Assembly: GCF_001545155.1 (NCBI RefSeq)
Contig: NZ_CP014226.1
Coordinates: 26,463-90,462, forward strand
DNA length: 64,000 bases
From: Halomonas chromatireducens
GTDB lineage: Bacteria > Pseudomonadota > Gammaproteobacteria > Pseudomonadales > Halomonadaceae
Reading direction: 5' to 3'
Within the stretch, counting starts at the first letter, position 1, and each line of letters begins with the position of its first letter. Below are positions 18,277-26,327 of this stretch, piece by piece. A program made the translations under genes and the position numbers. The notes under the pieces are model-generated. The model did no database searches. It was not told the origin of the DNA and worked only from the letters and a program-made list of their open reading frames with translations.

Positions 18277-18589
18277 TGGGTTGGCTCCTCACCTGCGGCA
18301 GAATGGGTAGCCCGCTACGGCACCTAAATGCCCGCCGGGGTTGCATTCTGGCTGGGGCGCCGCAGGATGGCGGCGGCGCGGTCGAATTTCGGCCGCCTAT
18401 TGTCGCCGACTTGCCGCCGGTCATCAAATGGCGGGTGTCTCAAAAGGTACCAGCGTGTAAACTCTTTGCCCCGAAAAGCCTGAATTTTCTCTCCTGCCGC
18501 ATCGAGTCCACCTGTATCGGCAGGGGCTGTTATCCTGTCGAGAATTGCGCTACTGCGTTTTGCCGTTACCCAGATGGTCGAGGATGCCC
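18277..18589. other. 313-bp divergent promoter region, tktA-metK
   Basis: This gap separates the divergent tktA and metK genes and must hold both promoters. It is GC-rich near tktA and AT-richer near metK. I looked for SAM- or SAH-binding riboswitch cores in front of metK and saw none. No gene was found. Confidence 0.5.
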
Positions 18590-19810
18590 ATGAGCGAATA
18601 CTCCCTGTTCACTTCCGAGTCCGTGTCCGAAGGACATCCGGACAAGATCGCCGACCAGATTTCCGATGCGGTGCTGGATGCGATCATCGCCCGGGACAAG
18701 CACGCTCGCGTGGCCTGCGAGACACTGGTCAAGACCGGCGTGGCGATCGTCGCCGGCGAGATCACCACATCGGCCTGGGTCGATCTCGAGGCGCTGGTGC
18801 GCGAGGTCATCACCGGTATCGGCTACACCTCCTCCGAGGTGGGCTTCGATGGCGAAACCTGCGGGGTGCTCAATCTGATCGGCAAGCAGAGCGTGGACAT
18901 CGCCCAGGGCGTCGATCGTATCAAGCCCGAGGATCAGGGTGCCGGCGACCAGGGCTTGATGTTCGGCTATGCCACCAACGAGACCGCCTCCTTCATGCCG
19001 GCGCCGATCCATTACGCCCATCGACTGGTGGAGCGTCAGGCCGAGCTGCGCAAGCATGGTCTCCTGCCCTGGCTGCGCCCGGATGCCAAGAGCCAGATTA
19101 CTTTCCGCTATGACGAAGCCGGCATGCCCAGCGGCGTCGAAGCGGTGGTGCTTTCGACCCAGCATGACCCGGACATCGACCCGGAAGAGCTGCGCAAGAT
19201 GGTCAAGCACGAGATCATCGAGCAGGTGATCCCCGCGGAGTGGTTGACCGAGTCCACCCAGTACCACATCAACCCCACCGGCAAGTTCGTCATCGGTGGG
19301 CCGGTTGGCGACTGCGGCCTGACCGGGCGCAAGATCATCGTCGACACCTATGGCGGCATGGCGCGCCACGGTGGCGGCGCGTTTTCCGGCAAGGACCCCT
19401 CCAAGGTCGATCGCAGCGCCGCCTATGCAGGCCGCTACGTGGCCAAGAACATCGTCGCTGCCGGCCTGGCCGACAAGTGCGAAATCCAGGTTTCCTACGC
19501 CATCGGCGTGGCCCAGCCTACCTCGGTGTCCATCAACACCTTTGGTACCGGCAAGGTGGATGAGGCGCGTATCATCGAACTGGTGCGCGAGCACTTCGAC
19601 CTGCGTCCCTTTGCCATCACCCGTATGCTCGACCTGCTCCACCCCATGTATCAGCTCACCGCGGCCTACGGTCATTTCGGCCGTGAGCCCTTCGAGACCT
19701 CCTACAGCTGGAAGGACGACACGGGGCAGGAGCAGACGGAGACCTTCACGGCCTTTCCCTGGGAGCGGGTCGATCGTGCCCAGGCGCTGCGGCAGGCCGC
19801 CGGCCTGTAA
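18590..19810 (+). CDS. metK: S-adenosylmethionine synthetase
   Basis: Makes S-adenosylmethionine from methionine and ATP. The 406-residue protein carries '[20 protein letters not shown]' at the N terminus (methionine and ATP binding), '[15 protein letters not shown]' (about residues 117-131) and '[19 protein letters not shown]' (about residues 260-280), all diagnostic. The start was placed at the ATG seen after 'GAGGATGCCC'; two further in-frame ATGs lie up to 15 codons upstream. ahcY follows in the same direction but behind a terminator hairpin, so the two SAM-cycle genes are probably separate units. Confidence 0.97.
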   Translation: MSEYSLFTSESVSEGHPDKIADQISDAVLDAIIARDKHARVACETLVKTGVAIVAGEITTSAWVDLEALVREVITGIGYTSSEVGFDGETCGVLNLIGKQSVDIAQGVDRIKPEDQGAGDQGLMFGYATNETASFMPAPIHYAHRLVERQAELRKHGLLPWLRPDAKSQITFRYDEAGMPSGVEAVVLSTQHDPDIDPEELRKMVKHEIIEQVIPAEWLTESTQYHINPTGKFVIGGPVGDCGLTGRKIIVDTYGGMARHGGGAFSGKDPSKVDRSAAYAGRYVAKNIVAAGLADKCEIQVSYAIGVAQPTSVSINTFGTGKVDEARIIELVREHFDLRPFAITRMLDLLHPMYQLTAAYGHFGREPFETSYSWKDDTGQEQTETFTAFPWERVDRAQALRQAAGL

Positions 19811-19844
19811 TCACTGCCTGCAGCCATACTTGCGCTGATGACTG

Positions 19845-19867
19845 ACGCCCGGCTTCGAGCCGGGCGT
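19845..19867 (+). terminator. Terminator after metK
   Basis: A 10-bp stem ('ACGCCCGGCT' / 'AGCCGGGCGT', TCG loop) followed by 'TTTG', 35 bp after the metK stop codon. Confidence 0.75.
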
Positions 19868-19979
19868 TTGCGTCGTGTGCCGCAGGATTCCTGGTGCTAG
19901 CGTGAAAGGGATGACTTGGCGCGGACGACCCCGCTGGGCCTATAGTGAGTGTCACCGATTTCAATCGACGAGGTGACGC

Positions 19980-21389
19980 ATGAACCAGGCTGCTGCATCC
20001 GCCCCGACCACGCAGGACTTCAAGGTCGCCGATATCACGCTGGCCGACTGGGGGCGCCGTGAGATTCGCATCGCCGAGACCGAGATGCCTGCACTGATGG
20101 CGATCCGCAGGAAATACCATGCAGAGCAGCCGCTGGCGGGAGCCCGTATCGCCGGATGCATCCACATGACCATCCAGACGGCGGTGCTGATCGAAACCCT
20201 GATCGACCTGGGGGCTTCGGTTCGCTGGTCCTCGTGCAATATCTTCTCTACACAGGATCATGCTGCGGCCGCCATTGCCGCCGCCGGCATACCGGTGTTC
20301 GCCTGGAAGGGCGAGACGGAGGAGGAGTTCTGGTGGTGCATCGAGCAGACCGTGGAAGGCCCCGACGACTGGCGACCCAACATGGTGCTGGACGACGGCG
20401 GTGACCTCACGGCACTGATGCACGAGAAGCGACCTGAGCTGCTGGCCGAGGTTCATGGTATCTCGGAGGAGACCACCACCGGCGTCCATCGGCTTCAGGA
20501 GATGTTGCGCGACGGCTTGCTCAAGGTGCCGGCGATCAATGTCAACGATGCCGTGACCAAGTCGAAGAACGACAACAAGTATGGCTGCCGCCATTCGCTC
20601 AACGATGCGATCAAGCGCGGCCTGGACCACCTGCTGGCCGGCAAGCAGGCGCTGGTAGTGGGCTACGGCGACGTGGGCAAGGGCTCGGCGGCGTCGCTGC
20701 GCCAGGAGGGGATGATCGTCAAGGTCTCCGAGATCGACCCGATCTGTGCCATGCAGGCGTGCATGGACGGCTTTGAAGTGGTGTCGCCCTATGTGGATGG
20801 CGTCAATCGTGGGCGTGACAGCATCGATCGAGCACTGCTGGGTCGAATCGACCTGGTAGTGACCTGCACCGGCAATATCCGGGCCTGCGATGCCGACATG
20901 CTCGAGGCGCTCAAGGCCGGCGCCGTGGTCTGCAATATCGGCCACTTCGACAACGAGATCGATACCGGCTACATGCGTCGCCACTGGCACTGGGAGGAGA
21001 TCAAGCCTCAGGTGCATAAGGTCTACCGCGACAGCAAGCCGGGCAGCTTCGACCCGGCAAGCAGCGACTACCTGCTGCTGCTCTCCGAAGGCCGCCTGGT
21101 CAACCTGGGCAACGCCACGGGCCACCCCTCGCGGATCATGGACGGCTCCTTCGCCAATCAGGTACTGGCGCAGATCCATCTCTTCGAGCGGCGCTTCGCC
21201 GACCTGCCCGAGGCGGAGCGGCGCGACGGCCTGGAAGTCACCGTGCTGCCGCGTCATCTCGACGAAGAGGTGGCCCGCTACATGGTCGAGGGCTTCGGCG
21301 GGGTGCTCACGCGCCAGTCCGAGGACCAGGCCGAGTACACCGGGGTGCCGGTGGAGGGGCCATTCAAGCCCGACACCTATCGCTACTAG
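19980..21389 (+). CDS. ahcY: Adenosylhomocysteinase
   Basis: Hydrolyses S-adenosylhomocysteine to adenosine and homocysteine, clearing the product of methylation. The 469-residue length is typical. NAD is bound by the Rossmann motif '[15 protein letters not shown]' (about residues 222-236). Substrate residues are in '[15 protein letters not shown]' and '[13 protein letters not shown]'. The C terminus ends '[10 protein letters not shown]', as in the family. The start follows 'GAGGTGACGC'. Its TAG stop codon coincides with the first three bases of the palindromic element that follows. Confidence 0.97.
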   Translation: MNQAAASAPTTQDFKVADITLADWGRREIRIAETEMPALMAIRRKYHAEQPLAGARIAGCIHMTIQTAVLIETLIDLGASVRWSSCNIFSTQDHAAAAIAAAGIPVFAWKGETEEEFWWCIEQTVEGPDDWRPNMVLDDGGDLTALMHEKRPELLAEVHGISEETTTGVHRLQEMLRDGLLKVPAINVNDAVTKSKNDNKYGCRHSLNDAIKRGLDHLLAGKQALVVGYGDVGKGSAASLRQEGMIVKVSEIDPICAMQACMDGFEVVSPYVDGVNRGRDSIDRALLGRIDLVVTCTGNIRACDADMLEALKAGAVVCNIGHFDNEIDTGYMRRHWHWEEIKPQVHKVYRDSKPGSFDPASSDYLLLLSEGRLVNLGNATGHPSRIMDGSFANQVLAQIHLFERRFADLPEAERRDGLEVTVLPRHLDEEVARYMVEGFGGVLTRQSEDQAEYTGVPVEGPFKPDTYRY

Positions 21390-21531
21390 GCTCTGTCCGA
21401 AAACTGGCTGCGCTCGACCATACGGCGTTAAAAATCGGCTCAAAGTACTCATTTACACCCCGTAAACTCCGTCTTTTCGCCGTTTTTTGCCTTGTCTGGC
21501 CTTCGCTCGCCGACTTTTCAGACAAAGCCTA
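21387..21531. repeat. 145-bp palindromic MITE-like element
   Basis: The terminal 17 bp 'TAGGCTCTGTCCGAAAA' and 'TTTTCAGACAAAGCCTA' are inverted repeats with two mismatches, and much of the interior is an imperfect palindrome too. It exactly fills the gap between the convergent ahcY and the downstream membrane gene, and its outermost TAG/CTA triplets are the stop codons of both genes. It codes for nothing recognisable. It is likely a small non-autonomous mobile or REP-like repeat that also acts as a bidirectional terminator; no second copy was seen in the window. Confidence 0.7.
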
Positions 21532-21993
21532 GCCATCGACGAAGGCGAGGAAGCGTCCGGCAACCAGGGCGGAGAGCCACAGGCCAAGTGACAGTGCGCC
21601 GCTGATACGCAGCCGTAGCGCCGTTGCCTTGGCCAGCCCCGGCCCCAGGTTGAGCAGCAGGGCATTGGCGATCGCCAGGCCGATCAGTCCCAGCTTGAGC
21701 TGGAAGAGCGGCATGCCGGCATAGCCGGTGGGGTCGGCGAGAAACAGCATGCCACCCATGGCGATGGCCAGCAGCAGCCCGCCGATAGCCACCGGCTGCA
21801 GCAACCGGGCCAGTGCGGAAAGCGGGAGGTCGCGGCGCCACCCCATCAGGCGCAGGTCGAGGGCAGCGATGGCGCCGATCATCAGGCCAATCCCCAGCAC
21901 ATGCAGAGTGTTGACCGCAGCATAGCCCCACCGCGACAGGCGCATCCACTCGGCCAGCGGAGTCGCCGCAAGCCGAGTCAGCAGCTCTTCCAT
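21529..21993 (-). CDS. Small four-helix membrane protein (DUF6644-like)
   Basis: Membrane protein of about 154 residues with four hydrophobic segments, resembling CopD-like or DUF6644 proteins. Helix 1 contains 'AVNTLHVLGIGLMIGAIAAL' with a histidine that could bind haem or metal, and a second segment reads 'LQPVAIGGLLLAIAMGGML'. The start at 'MEELLTRLAATPLAEW' lies 5 bp after the stop of the upstream DUF6152-like gene and has a poor ribosome-binding site, so translation is probably coupled. The two genes likely form an operon. The function is unknown. Confidence 0.7.
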   Translation of the reverse strand: MEELLTRLAATPLAEWMRLSRWGYAAVNTLHVLGIGLMIGAIAALDLRLMGWRRDLPLSALARLLQPVAIGGLLLAIAMGGMLFLADPTGYAGMPLFQLKLGLIGLAIANALLLNLGPGLAKATALRLRISGALSLGLWLSALVAGRFLAFVDG

Positions 21994-21998
21994 CGTGC

Positions 21999-22358
21999 TT
22001 AGATGCGCCCGGGGTAGAGGACGTAGTGCTCTTCGCCGATCCACAGCTGCTCGGCCTTGAGCAGCCGTTCAGCGGCATGTTCGCCAGACACGCGCAGGGT
22101 CACCCCTTCGGCCAGGTCGCCCTCTTCCAGGCCGGCGCGCTCGTTGCGCCAGGGCTGCCCCACCTCTACCGTCCACTCCTCCCCGTCGACGTCCAGGGTC
22201 AGCTCGCCGTGGGGATTGCCCAGGCGTACCCAGGTGATGGTGCCGCTGAGTTCGATGGTCTCGCCACCGATCCAGCCATGGTGTGCCTGGACAGGGCTTA
22301 CGAACAGCAGCAGGGCGCACAACAGGGCGCCCCAACCGACTCCTGATAGCCGTGACAT
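21999..22358 (-). CDS. Periplasmic DUF6152-like protein
   Basis: Exported protein of 119 residues. The signal peptide 'GALLCALLLFVSPVQA' is followed directly by 'HHGWIGGETIELSG', and the mature part continues 'TITWVRLGNPHGELTLDV', the pattern of DUF6152 proteins (a small beta-rich, OB-like domain). The N-terminal histidine pair of the mature protein might bind copper, which would suit the CopD-like gene downstream, but this is inference. A good 'AGGAGAGG'-type site precedes the ATG. Confidence 0.7.
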   Translation of the reverse strand: MSRLSGVGWGALLCALLLFVSPVQAHHGWIGGETIELSGTITWVRLGNPHGELTLDVDGEEWTVEVGQPWRNERAGLEEGDLAEGVTLRVSGEHAAERLLKAEQLWIGEEHYVLYPGRI

Positions 22359-22446
22359 GTTCCTCTCCTTCCTGTGCAGGGGTTTCCTTACAGGCTAGCC
22401 ATGCCGGCATGGGTTGCAAGACGGCTGATGGGTGGGCTGCCCTATT

Positions 22447-23430
22447 TCACCCCAGCCCGGTCAGGCGTATCAGGCCCTCCAGATAGAAGGGGATCAGCAA
22501 CGGTGCCGCCAGGGTGGTCAGCAGCACCGCAATGGCACCCTTCTCCGGCCGGATGCCTAGCTCCATGGCGACCACCACCACATTGGCGGCCATGGGCACT
22601 ACCCCCACCAGCAGCAGGGCCATGGCCAGCTCGATCGGCAGTGAAAAGAACGCCTGCAAACCGAGCACGGCCAGCAGTGCGACCAGGGGCCAGAGGCCGA
22701 AACGCACCGCCACGCAGGCGCTGATGAAGCGGCCGTCGAATTCCCTTACCGATACGCGGCTCAGGGTCATGCCGATGATCATCATGCCCAGCAGAGTATA
22801 AGTAGCCGGGAACACGGCGAGCCCGTCCATCATCGCGACAGGTACCGTCAGCCCCAGGCCGCTGAACAGCAGCGCGGCGAGGAAGGCGTAGATCAGCGGC
22901 AGCCTAGTAATCTTGATCAGGCTCTGGCGGACCGTAAACTGCCCACGGGCGCTGAGGTAGAAGCCCACCGTGAACTCGTAGAGGGTGACCCCGAGAACGC
23001 AGAACAGGTAGAGGGTCACGCCTTCGGGGGGCAGCAGGACCATGGCGACCGGCAGGCCAAAGTAGCCGGTGTTGCCGGTGCCGGCCGAAAAGGCCAGCAG
23101 GGCGCTCTCCTGGGCGGGGAGGAAGCGCTTGCCCACCTGATTGACGAGGATAGCCATCAGACTGGCCAGCGCGAACAGTGCCAGGGTCAGAAGCAGGTAC
23201 CCCGGTGTCGGGCCGCCGAGTGTGAGCCCGCGAAAGAAGGTCAGCGGGGCGATGAGGTAGATCAGCAGCGTGGCGATGGGGCGTGGGTCCACGGCCAGGT
23301 GTCGAGCCGCCAGCCAGCCCAGGCCGACGAAGGCCAGCAGTGTCCAGAGAGGGCCCATCAGGGCGCCGGGGTCGATCATCGTCCTTGCCAATCCCTTGTC
23401 GAAAGCAGCCATGATGCCTGCCATCTTCAC
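22447..23430 (-). CDS. AEC-family auxin-efflux-type transporter
   Basis: Inner-membrane carrier of up to 327 residues with about ten transmembrane segments, the AEC (auxin efflux carrier, malonate/malate permease) family. Characteristic stretches are 'LIYLIAPLTFFRGLTLGG' near residue 60, 'AGTGNTGYFGLPVAMVLL' (about 115-132) and 'LGMMIIGMTLSRV' (about 213-225). The start is uncertain: the longest frame begins with GTG, followed by in-frame ATGs at codons 3, 7 and 16, none with a strong ribosome-binding site. The substrate is unknown. Confidence 0.82.
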   Translation of the reverse strand: MKMAGIMAAFDKGLARTMIDPGALMGPLWTLLAFVGLGWLAARHLAVDPRPIATLLIYLIAPLTFFRGLTLGGPTPGYLLLTLALFALASLMAILVNQVGKRFLPAQESALLAFSAGTGNTGYFGLPVAMVLLPPEGVTLYLFCVLGVTLYEFTVGFYLSARGQFTVRQSLIKITRLPLIYAFLAALLFSGLGLTVPVAMMDGLAVFPATYTLLGMMIIGMTLSRVSVREFDGRFISACVAVRFGLWPLVALLAVLGLQAFFSLPIELAMALLLVGVVPMAANVVVVAMELGIRPEKGAIAVLLTTLAAPLLIPFYLEGLIRLTGLG

Positions 23431-23618
23431 TGTTGTCAGCGTGGAGTCTCTACCGCAGCGCTCAACATGACCGTTGCTAATGCATAGGTGCGGAAACTTT
23501 CATTGGTCACCCCGGGGGCGTGTCGGCAAAATGGTGAGCCTGGACTCGCACCAGAGTGAACAATACATCGTGGCGCGGCCCATTCTGGCCTCGCCGGCTA
23601 ACGAAGAGAGAGTGACCG

Positions 23619-24458
23619 ATGAGCACGCAGGCACACCCGCTGGGTATCAGCTACGAATTCTTTCCGCCCAATACCGACCTTGGGCGGGAGAAGCTGATGG
23701 GCGTGCGCGATGCCCTTGCCGAACGCAACCCGCGCTTCTTCTCGGTGACCTACGGCGCCGGCGGTTCCACTCAGGCTCGCACCCTCAATACCGTGCAGAC
23801 CGTGCGCGAGTCGGGCATCACCACCGCCCCGCATCTCTCCTGTATCGGCAGCGAGAAAGCCCAGCTGCGTGACTTGCTGCATCGCTATCGTGAGCAGGGC
23901 ATCGACAGCCTGGTGGCGCTGAGGGGGGATCTTCCCTCAGGCATGGGCGGCATCGGCGAGCTGCGCTACGCCAACGAGCTCGTCGAGTTCATCCGTGAGG
24001 AGACCGGCGATCACTTCGAGATCGCAGTGGCGGCCTATCCGGAGTCACACCCCCAGGCGCCCAGTTTCGAGAAGGATCTGGAGAACTTCGTGCGCAAGAT
24101 GCAGGCGGGCGCCAACCTCGCCGTCACCCAGTATTTTTTCACCGCCGATGCCTATTTCCACTTCGTGGATCGGGCGCGTTCGCTGGGCGTCGAGGCGCCC
24201 ATTATCCCGGGCATCATGCCGATCACGAACTACACCAAGCTGGCACGCTTTTCCGACGCCTGCGGCGCAGAGATCCCGCGCTGGATTCGCAAGCAGCTCG
24301 AGGCCTATGGCGATGACAGCGCATCCATCGCGGCCTTCGGCGAGGAAGTGGTTTCACGGCTGTGCCAGCGCCTGCTGGACGGCGGGGCACCGGGCCTGCA
24401 CTTCTATACGCTCAACCAGGCGGCGCCCTGTCTGCGTATCCTCGACAATTTGAGCTGA
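23619..24458 (+). CDS. metF: Methylenetetrahydrofolate reductase
   Basis: FAD-dependent reduction of 5,10-methylene-THF to 5-methyl-THF, which supplies the methyl group for methionine synthesis. The 279-residue TIM-barrel protein shows the N-terminal 'SYEFFPPNTDLG' (about residues 11-22), 'FFSVTYGAGGST' (catalytic region), 'ALRGDLP' and 'VTQYFFTADAYFHFVDR'. It belongs functionally with metK and ahcY nearby, though the palindromic element and three unrelated genes separate them. A weak 'GAGAGAG' site precedes the ATG. Confidence 0.95.
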   Translation: MSTQAHPLGISYEFFPPNTDLGREKLMGVRDALAERNPRFFSVTYGAGGSTQARTLNTVQTVRESGITTAPHLSCIGSEKAQLRDLLHRYREQGIDSLVALRGDLPSGMGGIGELRYANELVEFIREETGDHFEIAVAAYPESHPQAPSFEKDLENFVRKMQAGANLAVTQYFFTADAYFHFVDRARSLGVEAPIIPGIMPITNYTKLARFSDACGAEIPRWIRKQLEAYGDDSASIAAFGEEVVSRLCQRLLDGGAPGLHFYTLNQAAPCLRILDNLS

Positions 24459-24533
24459 GGTACTGGCTGGCTGTCATTGCAGCGTCTAGCTTGATCCATG
24501 CATGTCCATGGAATCAGGAACAGGAGACGCTAG

Positions 24534-25070
24534 ATGCGCAATGCCATTCTACCGGGAGTCGCTGCCGCCTCCCTTCTGCTGGCCGCCAGTGCCAGCCACG
24601 CCGACGATCGACATGACGTCGAGATGCATCTGGTCAGCACCGATGGTATCGAGGAGGCCATCGGTACCATCACGCTGGAAGAGAGCCACGATGGCCTGCT
24701 GCTTACGCCCGACTTGAGGGGGCTGCCCCCGGGTGTCCTCGGCTTTCACGTGCATGAGCATGCCAGCTGCGAGCCAAGCGAGAACGATGATGGCGAGATG
24801 ACCGCGGCCGGCGAGGCGGGCGGGCACTATGATCCCGACGATACCGATACCCATCAGGGCCCCTATGGCGACGGCCACCTGGGTGATCTGCCGGTACTGG
24901 TCGTCAATGAGGAGGGTGAAGCCACCCTGCCGGTGCTGGCGCCGCGACTCAGCCTGGACCACATGGACGGGCGCAGCCTGATGATCCATGTAGGTGGCGA
25001 CACCTACTCGGACGAGCCTCACCTTGGCGGTGGTGGTGATCGCATGGCCTGCGGCACGGTCGAGTTCTGA
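24534..25070 (+). CDS. sodC: Periplasmic Cu/Zn superoxide dismutase
   Basis: Converts superoxide to oxygen and peroxide in the periplasm. The 178-residue precursor has a signal peptide ending 'ASASHA'. Copper ligands are in 'FHVHEHASC' (about residues 71-79), the bridging histidine and zinc ligands in 'GGHYDPDDTDTHQGPYGDGH', and the C-terminal histidine in 'MIHVGGDTYSDEP'. Conserved cysteines ('HASC' and 'RMACG') can form the usual disulphide. The sequence is rich in Asp and Glu, as expected for a halophile's periplasmic protein. 'CAGGAGACG' precedes the ATG. A very strong terminator follows. Confidence 0.95.
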   Translation: MRNAILPGVAAASLLLAASASHADDRHDVEMHLVSTDGIEEAIGTITLEESHDGLLLTPDLRGLPPGVLGFHVHEHASCEPSENDDGEMTAAGEAGGHYDPDDTDTHQGPYGDGHLGDLPVLVVNEEGEATLPVLAPRLSLDHMDGRSLMIHVGGDTYSDEPHLGGGGDRMACGTVEF

Positions 25071-25084
25071 CGGCCGGCAGCATG

Positions 25085-25128
25085 ACCACAGCAGACGGCC
25101 CCGCCAAGGCGGGGCCGTCTGCTGTGGT
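25085..25128. terminator. Very long perfect hairpin between sodC and the TRAP operon
   Basis: A 21-bp perfect stem with only two unpaired bases (AA) at the tip separates the convergent sodC gene and the TRAP receptor gene. It overlaps neither and almost touches the receptor stop codon. It should terminate both transcripts, although neither side has a long T run. Confidence 0.75.
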
Positions 25129-25136
25129 GCCGGGGG

Positions 25137-26216
25137 TCAGTCGGTGGTGTCCGTTGGTATTGCTTCGTCGATGGCGTCAGCGTCGGCGATGTCTGCCGAT
25201 TCCTCCTCCGGGCGCATCTCCGGCGGCAGCATGGCAGTCGGTACCTCGAGGCCTTGCTCCTCGTAATAGCGCACCGCTCCGGGGTGGAACCAGAGCACGT
25301 CGTTCTTGTCTAGGTGTTCCGCCCTGGCTTCAGCCATCGCAGGGTGGATCGCCTCCATGGTTTCGCTGTCATCCAGTACCAGCTTCATCAACGCATAGAC
25401 AAAGCTCTCGGGGAGGTCCTTGTGGCCGATGGCGAAGTTCCAGAAGGCCACTGACGCATGGGGAGCATCCATGGACGCGTAGGTATCGGCGGGGATCTCG
25501 AACGAGGCGACCGGGAAGGTCTCCATCAGCGTGGCCTGCTCGTCCTCGGTCAGCCCGAACATGTGCACATCATGGTTGCGCTCGAGGCGCTGGAAGGCGT
25601 GGATCGGCAGGCCGGCACAGAAGGCAAAGGCATCGCTGAGCCGCGACGGCAGGTAGTCCGCCAGGTGATTGGCCCCGGCGTACTGCAGGTGGACGTCCTC
25701 GATGCCCAGTGCGTCCAGAAACTGTGGCCAGTAGGCGGCACAGGTGCCGCCCATGGGACCCACGCCGACCCGCTTGCCGCTCAGGTCCTCGATGCTCTCG
25801 ATCCCCGAGTCGGCCATCGTCACCACATGGAAGGGTGTCTGGTACATGGGAAAGAGGGCGCGAACGTTGCGCATCTCTTCGCCGGGAGCGGCGACGCCCT
25901 CTCCGTCCCACAGCTCCCGGGCCGGACCCAGGGTAACCAGGCCCAGCTCCGCTTCTCCCGTATGGACCAGTGTCATGTTGTGGTAGGGCCCGCCGGTGGC
26001 CTGGGACAAGGCAAGTACGTCCAGCTTGTCGCTGATGTGGGTCACCAGGCCGTCGCCAACGACCTGATAGGTGCCGCCGAGGGAGGCGGTACCCAGGTGG
26101 ACTCGCTCGGGCCAGTCGCCGTGCTCGTCGGAGAGGGCGTTGCCGGCCAGCAGAGTGCTGGCCAACAGGCTGCCAGCGGCAAGGAGGGGGAGGATCTTAC
26201 ACCGTAAGCTAGCCAT
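25137..26216 (-). CDS. TAXI-family TRAP solute receptor (first)
   Basis: Periplasmic substrate-binding protein of a TRAP transporter, 359 residues. The signal peptide is 'LLAAGSLLASTLLAGNALS'. The mature protein begins with the family pattern 'VHLGTASLGGTYQVVGDGL' and continues with 'SQATGGPYHNMTLVHTGEAE' and 'GKRVGVGPMGGT', typical of TAXI receptors (glutamate or 2-oxoglutarate type ligands are known for some). A C-terminal acidic tail of about 25 residues ('EEESADIADADAIDE') is unusual compared with the second receptor. The start follows 'AGGAGG'. It is the last gene of the TRAP operon. Confidence 0.88.
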   Translation of the reverse strand: MASLRCKILPLLAAGSLLASTLLAGNALSDEHGDWPERVHLGTASLGGTYQVVGDGLVTHISDKLDVLALSQATGGPYHNMTLVHTGEAELGLVTLGPARELWDGEGVAAPGEEMRNVRALFPMYQTPFHVVTMADSGIESIEDLSGKRVGVGPMGGTCAAYWPQFLDALGIEDVHLQYAGANHLADYLPSRLSDAFAFCAGLPIHAFQRLERNHDVHMFGLTEDEQATLMETFPVASFEIPADTYASMDAPHASVAFWNFAIGHKDLPESFVYALMKLVLDDSETMEAIHPAMAEARAEHLDKNDVLWFHPGAVRYYEEQGLEVPTAMLPPEMRPEEESADIADADAIDEAIPTDTTD

Positions 26217-26327
26217 GGCTTGCCTCCTGTGTTTGTGCGGTCTTGCTGACAAAACGGCCGGAGCGGCGGATGCCGCCCCCGCCGGGCTTGCTGGCGTTCG
26301 AGCTGAGGGCTCAGTCGAGTCGAGGAC

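Noticed and set aside
19811..19979. SAH riboswitch upstream of ahcY
   Set aside because: Expected from pseudomonads and burkholderias, but the core 'GAGGAGCGCTGC' and 'AGGCTCG' elements are absent here and before metK and metF; only a metK terminator hairpin is seen.
19746..21452. 568-codon open frame on the minus strand opposite ahcY
   Set aside because: Antisense shadow of ahcY; no homology pattern and no ribosome-binding site.
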